Source of the DNA: Paratinospora sagittata | Lineage: Eukaryota; Streptophyta; Magnoliopsida; Ranunculales; Menispermaceae | Reading direction: 5' to 3' | Assembly (NCBI GenBank): GCA_035771175.1 | Contig: CM069610.1 | Location: 24,828,501-24,892,500 of the forward strand | DNA: 64,000 bases | Part shown: in pieces, positions 1-12,149 of the stretch | Layout: each line of letters starts with the position of its first letter | How positions within the stretch are numbered: the stretch's first letter is position 1 | The notes under the pieces: generated by a model | Told to the model about the DNA's origin: nothing | The model's database searches: none | Seen by the model: only the letters and a program-made list of their open reading frames with translations | Made by a program: the position numbers and the translations under genes

Positions 1-276
1 TGATTGGAAAGGTACTTAAATCCCATGAATTTGTAGATCTTCTTTTCCACTTTCCACTGCATTTTGGATTACTTAAATCAGACTTAAAACGAAAAAGTTA
101 TGGTTATTTGAACTTTACTTGCCTTTTGTTTACCAAATTGTCTATCATTTAAGCAATCGATAAGTAAACTTCGAATGACCATAACTTTTTCGTTTCAACT
201 CTAATTTTTCTGATTTAAAATGCAATGAAAAGAGGAATACCAGACTTAAAAACCCAAGTGCTTCAAATTAGTTTTC
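1..276 (+). repeat. Partial monomer at left edge
   Basis: The window opens inside a monomer just upstream of the conserved GGAAAGGTACTTAAATCCC segment, so about the first 70 bp of the unit are missing. Its visible part is a-like (GGTACTT, GAATTTGTAG). It ends directly at the head motif GGTAACC of the next unit at 277. The array therefore continues to the left of the window. Confidence 0.9.
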
Positions 277-3200
277 GGTAACCGGTGAACGGTCCGTTTG
301 GCATTAAACATCCAAAGTATTAATAGACAGGGACCTGTTACCATTATCGGAAAGGTAGTTAAATCCCATGAATTTGTAGATCTTCTTTTCCACTTTCCAC
401 CGCATTTTCGATTACTTAAATCGGACTTAAAATGAAAAAGTTATGGTTATTTGGACTTTACTTGCCTTTTGTTTACCAAATTGTGTATCATTTAAGCAAT
501 CGATAAGTAAACTTCGAATGACCATAACTTTTTCGTTTCAACTCTAATTTTTCTGATTTAAAATGCAATGAAAAGAGGAATACCAGACTTAAAAACCCAA
601 GTGCTTCAAATTAGTTTTCGGTAACCGGTGAACGGTCCGTTTGGCATTAAACATCCAAAGTATTAATAGACAGGGACCTGTTACCATTATCGGAAAGGTA
701 GTTAAATCCCATGAATTCGTAGATCTTCTTTTCCACTTTCCACCACATTTTCGATTACTTAAATCGGACCTAAAACGAAAAAGTTATGGTTATTTGAACT
801 TTACTTGCCTTTCGTTTACCAAATTGTGTATAATTTCAGCTATCGATAAGTAAACTTCCAATGACCATAACTTTTTCGTTTCAACTCTAATTTTTCTGAT
901 TTAAAATGCATTGAAAAGAGGAATAAAAGACTTAAAAACCCGAGAGCTTCATATTACATTTCGATAAACGGTGACCGGTCCCTTTGCCATTAAACATCCA
1001 AAGTATTAATAAAGAGGAACCTGTCACCATTGATCGGAAAGGTAGTTAAATCCCATGAATTTGTAGATCTTCTTTTTGAATTTCCATCGAATTTTGGATT
1101 ACTTAAATTGGAGTGAAAATGAAAAAGTTATGGTTATTTGAACTTTACTTACCTTTTCTTTACCAAATTGTGTATCATTTAAGCAATCGATAAGTATACT
1201 TCGAATGACCATAACTTTTTCGATTCAACTCTAATTTTTCTGATTTCAAATGCATTGAAAGGAGGAATAAAAGACTTAAAAACCTAGGTGCTTCAAATTA
1301 GTTTTCGGTAACCGGTGACCGGTCCGTTTGGCATTAAACAACCAAAGTATGATAGACAGGGACCTGTTACCATTATCGGAAAGGTAGTTAAATCCCATGA
1401 ATTCGTAGATCTTGTTTTCCACTTTCCACCGCATTTTCGATTACTTAAATCAGACTTAAAACGAAAAAGTTATGGTTATTTGAACTTTACTTGCTTTTTG
1501 TTTACCAAATTGTGTATCATTTAAGCAATCGATAAGTAAACTTCGAATGACCATAACTTTTTCGTTTCAACTTTAATTTTTCTGATTTAAAATGCATTGA
1601 AAAGAGGGATAAAAGACTTAAAAACCTAGGTGCTTCAAATTAGTTTTCGGTAACCGGTGACCGGTCCCTTTGGCATTAAACATCCAAAGTATTAATAAAC
1701 AGGGACCTGTTACCATTGATCGGAAAGGTACTTAAATCCCATGAATTTGTAGATCTATTTTCCACTTTCCACCGCATTTTGGATTACTTAAATCAGACTT
1801 AAAACGAAAAAGTTATGGTTATTTGAACTTTACTTGCTTTTTGTTTACCAAATTGTGTATCATTTAAGCAATCGATAAGTAAACTTCGAATGACCATAAC
1901 TTTTTCGTTTCAACTCTAATTTTTCTGATTTAAAATGCATTGAAAAGAGGGATAAAAGACTTAAAAACCTAGGTGCTTCAAATTAGTTTTTGGTAACCGT
2001 TGACCGGTCCCTTTGGCATTAAACATCCAAAGTATTAATAAACAGGGACCTGTTACCATTGATTGGAAAGGTACTTAAATCCCATGAATTTGTAGATCTT
2101 CTTTTCCACTTTCCACTGCATTTTGGATTACTTAAATCAGACTTAAAACGAAAAAGTTATGGTTATTTGAACTTTACTTGCCTTTTGTTTACCAAATTGT
2201 GTATCATTTAAGCAATCGATAAGTAAACTTCGAATGACCATAACTTTTTCGTTTCAACTCTAATTTTTCTGATTTAAAATGCATTGAAAAGAAGAATACC
2301 AGACTTAAAAACCCAAGTGCTTCAAATTAGTTTTCGGTAACCGGTGAACGGTCCGTTTGGCATTAAACATCCAAAGTATTAATAGACAGGGACCTGATAC
2401 CATTATCGGAAAGGTAGTTAAATCCCATGAATTAGTAGATCTTCTTTTCAACTTTCCACCGCATTTTCGATTACTTAAATCGGACCTAAAACGAAAAAGT
2501 TATGGTTATTTGAACTTTACTTGCCTTTCGTTTACCAAATTGTGTATAATTTCAGCTATCGATAAGTAAACTTCCAATGACCATAACTTTTTCGTTTCAA
2601 CTCTAATTTTTCTGATTTAAAATGCATTGAAAAGAGGAATAAAAGACTTAAAAACCCGAGAGCTTCATATTACATTTCGATAAACGGTGACCGGTCCCTT
2701 TGCCATTAAACATCCAAAGTATTAATAAAGAGGAACCTGTCACCATTGATCGGAAAGGTAGTTAAATCCCATGAATTTGTAGATCTTCTTTTCAACTTTC
2801 CATCGCATTTTGGATTACTTAAATCGGACTTAAAACGAAAAAGTTATGCTTATTTCAACTTTACTTACCTTTTCTTTACCAAATTGTGTATCATTTAAGC
2901 AATCGATAAGTATACTTCGAATGACCATAACTTTTTCGATTCAACTCTAATTTTTCTGATTTCAAATGCATTGAAAAGAGGAACAAAAGACTTAAAAACC
3001 TAGGTGCTTCAAATTAGTTTTCGGTAACCGGTGACCGGTCCGTTTGGCATTAAACATCGAAAGTATTAATAGACAGGGACCTGTTACCATTATCGGAAAG
3101 GTAGTTAAATCCCATGAATTCGTAGATCTTGTTTTCCACTTTCCACCGCATTTTCGATTACTTAAATCGGACTTAAAACGAAAAAGTTATGGTTATTTGG

Positions 3201-3372
3201 ACTTTACTTGCTTTTTGTTTACCAAATTGTGTATCATTTAAGCAATCGATAAGTAAACTTCGAATGACCATAACTTTTTCGTTTCAACTTTAATTTTTCT
3301 GATTTAAAATGCATTGAAAAGAGGGATAAAAGACTTAAAAACCTAGGTGCTTCAAATTAGTTTTCGGTAACC

Positions 3373-3431
3373 GGTGACCGGTCCCTTTGGCATTAAACAT
3401 CCAAAGTATTAATAAACAGGGACCTGTTACC
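3373..3431. other. Head dyad with nested hairpin (example)
   Basis: Left arm 3373-3387 (GGTGACCGGTCCCTT) and right arm 3417-3431 (CAGGGACCTGTTACC) pair at 12 of 15 positions. Nested inside is a perfect 6-bp stem, CTTTGG at 3385-3390 with CCAAAG at 3401-3406, around a 10-base loop. The left arm also contains the 8-bp palindrome GACCGGTC. This is the most G+C-rich part of the unit. The head is intact in types a, c and d, while c lacks the CTTTGG half of the inner stem (CTTTGCC). Type b' units, and b units in the right part of the window, lose GACCGGTC (GATCGGTC or GACTGGTC). A protein-binding role is possible but only inferred. Confidence 0.75.
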
Positions 3432-3483
3432 ATTGATCGGAAAGGTACTTAAATCCCATGAATTTGTAGATCTTCTTTTCCAC

Positions 3484-3666
3484 TTTCCACCGCATTTTGG
3501 ATTACTTAAATCAGACTTAAAACGAAAAAGTTATGGTTATTTGAACTTTACTTGCTTTTTGTTTACCAAATTGTGTATCATTTAAGCAATCGATAAGTAA
3601 ACTTCGAATGACCATAACTTTTTCGTTTCGACTCTAATTTTTCTGATTTAAAATGCATTGAAAAGA
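3484..3666. other. Long imperfect palindrome within the monomer (example)
   Basis: Arms 3520-3552 and 3596-3628 (33 bp each) are complementary at 30 positions, with an uninterrupted 18-bp core AAACGAAAAAGTTATGGT paired to ACCATAACTTTTTCGTTT, around a 43-bp centre. Pairing continues outward with short asymmetries: TTAAATCAG (3506-3514) with CTGATTTAA (3643-3651), then GCATTTT (3492-3498) with AAAATGC (3650-3656). The dyad thus covers about half of the unit. GAAAAAG-TTATG and its mirror are present in nearly all monomers of every subtype. Outer bases vary, for example TTATGCTTATTTC in left-hand c units, without obvious compensating change. Confidence 0.8.
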
Positions 3667-6600
3667 GGAATAAAAGACTTAAAAACCTAGGTGCTTCAAA
3701 TTAGTTTTTGGTAACCGGTGACCGGTCCCTTTGGCATTAAACATCCAAAGTATTAATAAACAGGGACCTGATACCATTGATCAGAAAGGTACTTAAATCC
3801 CATGAATTTGTAGATCTTCTTTTCCACTTTCCATCGAATTTTGGATTACTTAAACCGGAGTGAAAACGAAAAAGTTATGGTTATTTGAACTTTACTTGCC
3901 TTTCGTTTACCAAATTGTGTATCATTTCAGCAATCGATAAGTAAACTTCCAATGACCATAACTTTTTCGTTTCAACTCTAATTTTTCTGATTTAAAATGC
4001 ATTGAAAAGAGGAATAAAAGACTTAAAAACCCGAGAGCTTCATATTACATTTCGATAAACGGTGACCGGTCCCTTTGCCATTAAACATCCAAAGTATTAA
4101 TAAAGAGGAACCTGTCACCATTGATCGGAAAGGTAGTTAAATCCCATGAATTTGTAGATCTTCTTTTCAACTTTCCATCGCATTTTGGATTACTTAAATC
4201 GGACTTAAAACGAAAAAGTTATGCTTATTTCAACTTTACTTACCTTTTGTTTACCAAATTGTGTATCATTTAAGCAATCGATAAGTATACTTCGAATGAC
4301 CATAACTTTTTCGATTCAACCCTAATTTTTCTGATTTCAAATGCATTGAAAAGAGGAATAAAAGACTTAAAAACCTAGGTGCTTCAAATTAGTTTTCGGT
4401 AACCGGTGATCGGTTCGTTTGGCATTAAACTTCCAAAGTATTAATAGACAGGGACCTGTTACCATTATCGGAAAGGTAGTTAAATCCCATGAATTTGTAG
4501 ATCTTCTTTTCCACTTTCCATCGAATTTTGGATTACTTAAACCGGAGTGAAAACGAAAAAGTTATGGTTATTTGAACTTTACTTGCCTTTCGTTTACCAA
4601 ATTGTGTATCATTTCAGCAATCGATAAGTAAACTTCCAATGACCATAACTTTTTCGTTTCAACTCTAATTTTTTTGATTTAAAATGCATTGAAAAGAGGA
4701 ATAAAAGACTTAAAAACCCGAGAGCTTCATATTACATTTCGATAAACGGTGACCGGTCCCTTTGCCATTAAACATCCAAAGTATTAATAAAGAGGAACCT
4801 GTCACCATTGATCGGAAAGGTAGTTAAATCCCATGAATTTGTAGATCTTCTTTTTGAATTTCCATCGAATTTTGGATTAGTTAAATTGGAGTGAAAACGA
4901 AAAAGTTATGGTTATTTGAACTTTACTTACCTTTTCTTTACCAAATTGTGTATCATTTAAGCAATCGATAAGTATACTTCGAATGACCATAACTTTTTCG
5001 ATTCAACTCTAATTTTTCTGATTTCAAATGCATTGAAAAGAGGAATAAAAGACTTAAAAACCTAGTGCTTCAAATTAGTTTTCGGTAACCGGGACCGGTC
5101 CGTTTGGCATTAAACATCCAAAGTATGATAGACAGGGACCTGTTACCATTATCGGAAAGGTAGTTAAATCCCATGAATTCGTAGATCTTCTTTTCCACTT
5201 TCCACCGCATTTTCGATTACTTAAATCGGACTTAAAACGAAAAAGTTATGGTTATTTGAACTTTACTTGCTTTTTGTTTACCAAATTGTGTATCATTTAA
5301 GCAATCGATAAGTAAACCTCGAATGACCATAACTTTTTCGTTTCAACTTTAATTTTTCTGATTTAAAATGCATTGAAAAGAGGGATAAAAGACTTAAAAA
5401 CCTAGGTGCTTCAAATTAGTTTTCGGTAACCGGTGACCGGTCCCTTTGGCATTAAACATCCAAAGTATTAATAAACAGGGACCTGTTACCATTGATCGGA
5501 AAGGTTCTTAAATCCCATGAATTTGTAGATCTTCTTTTCCACTTTCCACCGCATTTTGGATTACTTAAATAAAACTTAAAACGAAAAAGTTATGGTTATT
5601 TGAACTTTACTTGCCTTTTGTTTACAAAATTGTCTATCATTTAAGCAATCGATAAGTAAACTTCGAATGACCATAACTTTTTCGTTTCAACTCTAATTTT
5701 TCTGATTTAAAATGCATTGAAAAGAGGAATACCAGACTTAAAAACCCAAGTGCTTCAAATTAGTTTTCGGTAACCGGTGACCGGTCCGTTTGGCATTAAA
5801 CATCCAAAGTATTAATAGACAGGAACCTGTTACCATTATCGGAAAGGTAGTTAAATCCCGTGAATTCGTAGATCTTCTTTTCCACTTTCCACCGCATTTT
5901 CGATTACTTAAATCGGAACTAAAACGAAAAAGTTATGGTTATTTGAACTTTACTTGCCTTTCGTTTTCCAAATTGTGTATCATTTCAGCAATCGATAAGT
6001 AAACTTCCAATGACCATAACTTTTTCGTTTCAACTCTAATTTTTCTGATTTAAAATGCATTGAAAAGAGGAATAAAAGACTTAAAAACCCGAGAGCTTCA
6101 TATTACATTTCGATAAACGGCGACCGGTCCCTTTGCCATTAAACATCCAAAGTATTAATAAAGAGGAACCTGTCACCATTGATCGGAAAGGTAGTTAAAT
6201 CCCATGAATTTGTAGATCTTCTTTTCAACTTTCCATCGCATTTTGGATTACTTAAATCAGACTTAAAACGAAAAAGTTATGCTTATTTCAACTTTACTTA
6301 CCTTTTGTTAACCAAATTGTGTATCATTTAAGCAATCGATAAGTATACGAATGACCATAACTTTTTCGATTCAACTCTAATTTTTCTGATTTCAAATGCA
6401 TTGAAAAGAGGAATAAAAGACTTAAAAACCTAGGTGCTTCAAATTAGTTTTCGGTAACCGGTGACCGGTCCGTTTGGCATTAAACATCCAAAGTATTAAT
6501 AGAGAGGGACCTGTTACCATTATCGGAAAGGTAGTTAAATCCCATGAATTCGTAGATCTTCTTTTCCACTTTCCACCGCATTTTCGATTACTTAAATCGG

Positions 6601-9600
6601 ACTTAAAACGAAAAAGTTATGGTTATTTGAACTTTACTTGCTTTTTGTTTACCAAATTGTGTATCATTTAAGCAATCGATAAGCAAACTTCGAATGACCA
6701 TAACTTTTTCGTTTCAACTTTAATTTTTCTGATTTAAAATGCATTGAAAAGAGGGATAAAAGACTTAAAAACCTAGGTGCTTCAAATTAGTTTTCGGTAA
6801 CCGGTGACCGGTCCCTTTGGCATTAAACATCCAAAGTATTAATAAACAGGGACCTGTTACCATTGATCGGAAAGGTACTTAAATCCCATGAAATTGTAGA
6901 TCTTCTTTTCCACTTTCCACCGCATTTTGGATTACTTAAATCAGACTTAAAACGAAAAAGTTATGGTTATTTGAACTTTACTTGCTTTTTGTTTACCAAA
7001 TTGTGTATCATTTAAGCAATCGATAAGTAAACTTCGAATGACCATAACTTTTTCGTTTCAACTCTAATTTTTCTGATTTAAAATGCATTGAAAAGAGGGA
7101 TAAAAGACTTAAAAACCTAGGTGCTTCAAATTAGTTTTTGGTAACCGGTGACCGGTCCCTTTGGCATTAAACATCCAAAGTATTAATAAACAGGGACCTG
7201 ATACCATTGATCAGAAAGGTACTTAAATCGCATGAATTTGTAGATCTTCTTTTCCACTTTCCATCGAATTTTGGATTACTTAAACCGGAGCGAAAACGAA
7301 AAAGTTATGGTTATTTGAACTTTACTTGCCTTTCGTTTACCAAATTGTGTATCATTTCAGCAATCGATAAGTAAACTTCCAATGACCATAACTTTTTCGT
7401 TTCAACTCTAATTTTTCTGATTTAAAATGCATTGAAAAGAGGAATAAAAGACTTAAAAACCCGAGAGCTTCATATTACATTTCGATAAACGGTGACCGGT
7501 CCCTTTGCCATTAAACATCCAAAGTATTAATAAAGAGGAACCTGTCACCATTGATCGGAAAGGTAGTTAAATCCCATGAATTTGTAGATCTTCATTTCAA
7601 CTTTCCATCGCATTTTGGATTACTTAAATCGGACTTAAAACGAAAAAGTTATGCTTATTTCAGCTTTACTTACCTTTTGTTTACCAAATTGTGTATCATT
7701 TAAGCAATCGATAAGTATACTTCGAATGACCATAACTTTTTCGATTCAACTCTAATTTTTCTGATTTCAAATGCATTGAAAAGAGGAATAAAAGACTTAA
7801 AAACCTAGGTGCTTCAAATTAGTTTTCGGTAACCGGTGACCAGTCCGTTTGGCCTTAAACATCCAAAGTATTAATAGACAGGGACCTGTTACCATTATCG
7901 GAAAGGTTGTTAAATCCCATGAATTCGTAGATCTTCTTTTCCACTTTCCACCGCATTTTCGATTACTTAAATCGGACTTAAAACGAAAAAGTTATGGTTA
8001 TTTGAACTTTACTTGCCTTTCGTTTACCAAATTGTGTATCATTTCAACAATCGATAAGTAAACTTCCAATGACCATAACTTTTTCGTTTCAACTCTAATT
8101 TTTCTGATTTAAAATGCATTGAAAAGAGGAATAAAAGACTTAAAAACCCGAGAGCTTCATATTGCATTTCGATAAACGGTGACCGGTCCCTTTGCCATTA
8201 AACATCCAAAGTATTAATAAAGAGGAACCTGTCACCATTGATCGGAAAGGTAGTTAAATCCCATGAATTTGTAGATCTTCTTTTTGAATTTCCATCGAAT
8301 TTTGGATTACTTAAATTGGAGTGAAAACGAAAAAGTTATGGTTATTTGAACTTTACTTACCTTTTCTTTACCAAATTGTGTATCATTTAAGCAATCGATA
8401 AGTAAACTTCTAATGACCATAACTTTTTCGTTTCAACTCTAATTTTTCTGATTTAAAATGCATTGAAAAGAGGGATAAAAGACTTAAAAACCTAGGTGCT
8501 TCAAATTAGTTTTTGGTAACCGGTGACCGGTCCCTTTGGCATTAAACATCCAAAGTATTAATAAACAGGGACCTGATACCATTGATCAGAAAGGTACTTA
8601 AATCCCATGAATTTGTAGATCTTCTTTTCCACTTTCCATCGAATTTTGGATTACTTAAACCGGAGTGAAAACGAAAAAGTTATGGTTATTTGAACTTTAC
8701 TTGCCTTTCGTTTACCAAATTGTGTATCCTTTAAGCAATCGATAAGTAAACTTCGAATGACCATAACTTTTTCGTTTCAACTTTAATTTTTCTGATTTAA
8801 AATGCATTGAAAAGAGGGATAAAAGACTTAAAAACCTAGGTGCTTCAAATTAGTTTTCGGTAACCGGTGACCGGTCCCTTTGGCATTAAACATCCAAAGT
8901 ATTAATAAACAGGGACCTGTTACCATTGATCGGAAAGGTACTTAAATCCCATGAATTTGTAGATCTTCTTTTCCACTTTCCATCGCATTTTGGATTACTT
9001 AAATCAGACTTAAAACGAAAAAGTTATAGTTATTTGAACTTTACTTGCCATTTGTTTACCAAATTGTGTATCATTTCAGCAATCGATAAGTAAACTTCCA
9101 ATGACCATAACTTTTTCGATTCAACTCTAATTTTTCTGATTTAAAATGCATTGAAAAGAGGAACAAAAGACTTAAAAACCTAGGTGCTTCAAATTAGTTT
9201 TCGGTAACCGGTGATCGGTTCGTTTGGCGTTAAACTTCCAAAGTATTAATAGACAGGGACCTGTTACCATTATCGGAAAGGTAGTTAAATCCCATGAATT
9301 TGTAGATCTTCTTTTCCACTTTCCATCGAATTTTGGATTACTTAAACCGGAGTGAAAACGAAAAATTTATGGTTATTTGAACTTTACTTGCCTTTCGTTT
9401 ACCAAATTGTGTATCATTTCAGCAATCGATAAGTAAACTTCCAATGACCATAACTTTTTCGTTTCAACTCTAATTTTTCTGATTTAAAATGCATTGAAAA
9501 GAGGAATAAAAGACTTAAAAACCCGAGAGCTTCATATTACATTTCGATAAACGGTGACCGGTCCCTTTGCCATTAAACATCCAAAGTATTAATAAAGAGG

Positions 9601-11947
9601 AACCTGTCACCATTGATCGGAAAGGTAGTTAAATCCCATGAATTTGTAGATCTTCTTTTTGAATTTCCATCGAATTTTGGATTACTTAATATTGAGTGAA
9701 AACGAAAAAGTTATGGTTATTTGAACTTTACTTACCTTTTGTTTACCAAATTGTGTATCATTTAAGCAATCGATAAGTATACTTCGAATGACCATAACTT
9801 TTTCGATTCAACTCTAATTTTTCTAATTTCAAATGCATTGAAAAGAGGAATAAAAGACTTAAAAACCTAGGTGCTTCAAATTAGTTTTCGGTAACCGGTG
9901 ACCGGTCCGTTTGGCATTAAACATCCAAAGTATGATAGACAGGGACCTGTTACCATTATCGGAAAGGTAGTTAAATCCCATGAATTCGTAGATCTTCTTT
10001 TCCACTTTCCACCGCATTTTCGATTACTTAAATCGGACTTAAAACGAAAAAGTTATGGTTATTTGAACTTTACTTGCTTTTTGTTTACCAAATTGTGTAT
10101 CATTTAAGCAATCGATAAGTAAACTTCGAATGACCATAACTTTTTCGTTTCAACTTTTATTTTTCTGATTTAAAATGCATTGAAAAGAGGGATAAAAGAC
10201 TTAAAAACCTAGGTGCTTCAAATTAGTTTTCGGTAACCGGTGACCGGTCCCTTTGGCATTAAACATCCAAAGTATTAATAAACAGGGACCTGTTACCATT
10301 GATCGGAAAGGTACTTAAATCCCATGAATTTGTAGATCTTCTTTTCCACTTTCCACCGCATTTTGGAATACTTAAATCAGACTTAAAACGAAAAAGTTAT
10401 GGTTATTTGAACTTTACTTGCTTTTTGTTTACCAAATTGTGTATCATTTAAGCAATCGATAAGTAAACTTCGAATGACCATAACTTTTTCGTTTCAACTC
10501 TAATTTTTCTGATTTAAAATGCATTGAAAAGAGGGATAAAAGACTTAAAAACCTAGGTGCTTCAAATTAGTTTTTGGTAACCGTTAACCGGTCCCTTTGG
10601 CATTAAACATCCAAAGTATTAATAAACAGGGACCTGATACCATTGATCAGAAAGGTACTTAAATCCCATGAATTTGTAGATCTTCTTTTCCACTTTCCAT
10701 CGAATTTTGGATTACTTAAACCGGAGCGAAAACGAAAAAGTTATGGTTATTTGAACTTTACTTGCCTTTCGTTTACCAAATTGTGTATCATTTCAGCAAT
10801 CGATAAGTAAACTTCCAATGACCATAACTTTTTCGTTTCAACTCTAATTTTTCTGATTTAAAATGCATTGAAAAGAGGAATAAAAGACTTAAAAACCCGA
10901 GAGCTTCATATTACATTTCGATAAACGGTGACCGGTCCCTTTGCCATTAAACATCCAAAGTATTAATAAAGAGGAACCTGTCACCATTGATCGGAAAGGT
11001 AGTTAAATCCCATGAATTTGTAGATCTTCTTTTCAACTTTCCATCGCATTTTGGATTACTTAAATCGGACTTAAAACGAAAAAGTTATGCTTATTTCAAC
11101 TTTACTTACCTTTTGTTTACCAAATTGTGTATCATTTAAGCAATCGATAAGTATACGAATGACCATAACTTTTTCGATTCAACTCTAATTTTTCTGATTT
11201 CGAATGCATTGAAAAGAGGAATAAAAGACTTAAAAACCTAGGTGCTTCAAATTAGTTTTCGGTAACCGGTGACCGGTCCGTTTGGCATTAAACATCCAAA
11301 GTATTAATAGAGAGGGACCTGTTACCATTATCGGAAAGGTAGTTAAATCCCATGAATTCGTAGATCTTCTTTTCCACTTTCCATCGCATTTTCGATTACT
11401 TAAATCGGACTTAAAACGAAAAAGTTATGGTTATTTGAACTTTACTTGCTTTTTGTTTACCAAATTGTGTATCATTTAAGCAATCGATAAGTAAACTTCG
11501 AATGACCATAACTTTTTCGTTTCAACTTTAATTTTTCTGATTTAAAATGCATTGAAAAGAGGGATAAAAGACTTAAAAACCTAGGTGCTTCAAATTAGTT
11601 TTCGGTAACCGGTGACCGGTCCCTTTGGCATTAAACATCCAAAGTATTAATAAACAGGGACCTGTTACCATTGATCGGAAAGGTACTTAAATCCCATGAA
11701 TTTGTAGATCTTCTTTTCCACTTTCCACCGCATTTTGGATTACTTAAATCAGACTTAAAACGAAAAAGTTATGGTTATTTGAACTTTACTTGCTTTTTGT
11801 TTACCAAATTGTGTATCATTTAAGCAATCGATAAGTAAACTTCGAATGACCATAACTTTTTCGTTTCAACTCTAATTTTTCTGATTTAAAATGCATTGAA
11901 AAGAGGGATAAAAGACTTAAAAACCTAGGTGCTTCAAATTAGTTTTT

Positions 11948-12149
11948 GGTAACCGGTGACCGGTCCCTTTGGCATTAAACATCCAAAGTATTAATAAACA
12001 GGGACCAGATACCATTGATCAGAAAGGTACTTAAATCCCATGAATTTGTAGATCTTCTTTTCCACTTTCCATCGAATTTTGGATTACTTAAAATGCATTG
12101 AAAAGAGGAACAAAAGACTTAAAAACCTAGGTGCTTCAAATTAGTTTTC
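11948..12149 (+). repeat. Truncated monomer (202 bp) with internal deletion
   Basis: This a-type unit lacks 142 bp. Its sequence runs normally to GGATTACTTAAA near 12,090 and then continues directly into ATGCATTGAAAAGAGG, which normally lies after CTGATTTAA on the far side of the palindrome. The junction falls in TTAAA, shared by both sides, so the event looks like a deletion at 5-bp microhomology that removed the 33-bp arms and the centre. It is the only grossly short unit I found in the window. The following b' monomer begins normally at 12,150. Confidence 0.88.

Larger units (their letters stand above)
3366..3709 (+). repeat. Representative complete monomer (type a, 344 bp)
   Basis: A clean example of the repeat unit, phased to begin at the head motif GGTAACC. 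In order it holds: tandem GGTAACC and GGTGACC followed by GGTCCC (3366-3385); a small hairpin CTTTGG-loop-CCAAAG (3385-3406); AACAGGGACCTGTTACC (about 3415-3431), which mirrors the head; a conserved AGATCT; the long palindrome (about 3484-3666); and an A-rich tail ending CCTAGGTGCTTCAAATTAG. The AGATCT occurs once in almost every monomer, so cleavage there would give a 343-344 bp ladder. GAATTC is almost confined to type b units and marks their spacing. Confidence 0.93.

Noticed and set aside
641..853. Open reading frames of 65-70 codons, about 29 copies on the + strand, as protein-coding genes
   Set aside because: They lie inside satellite monomers, start at TTG or GTG rather than ATG, occur only in one subtype, end at a stop fixed by the repeat, are broken freely in other copies, and have no promoter, splice or domain signal. 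They are shadows of the repeat.
3520..3628. Terminal inverted repeats of a MITE or other DNA transposon
   Set aside because: The inverted arms sit inside every monomer in fixed phase with no target-site duplications or empty sites; they are part of the satellite. Origin from an ancient MITE cannot be excluded, but nothing here supports it.
3520..3628. Intrinsic transcription terminator (stem-loop followed by T-rich sequence)
   Set aside because: The stem is A+T-rich with a 43-base centre and recurs in ~186 copies without any gene nearby; it does not fit a bacterial terminator.
3596..3650. CENP-B box (pattern TTCG-4N-A-2N-CGGG or its complement)
   Set aside because: The TTCGTTTCAACTC segment matches only the first part, and no CGGG follows at the required spacing. 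CCCGAGAGCTTC in type c lacks the required T and CGAA positions.
3366..3709. The 343-bp unit as an ancient direct dimer of two ~172-bp halves
   Set aside because: Comparing the halves in direct orientation by eye gives no alignable similarity; the internal similarity is inverted (palindromic), not direct.
12087..12100. Assembly breakpoint at the 202-bp monomer
   Set aside because: Both sides remain in register with the array, and the join has a 5-bp microhomology typical of a biological deletion; an assembly error is possible but not favoured.
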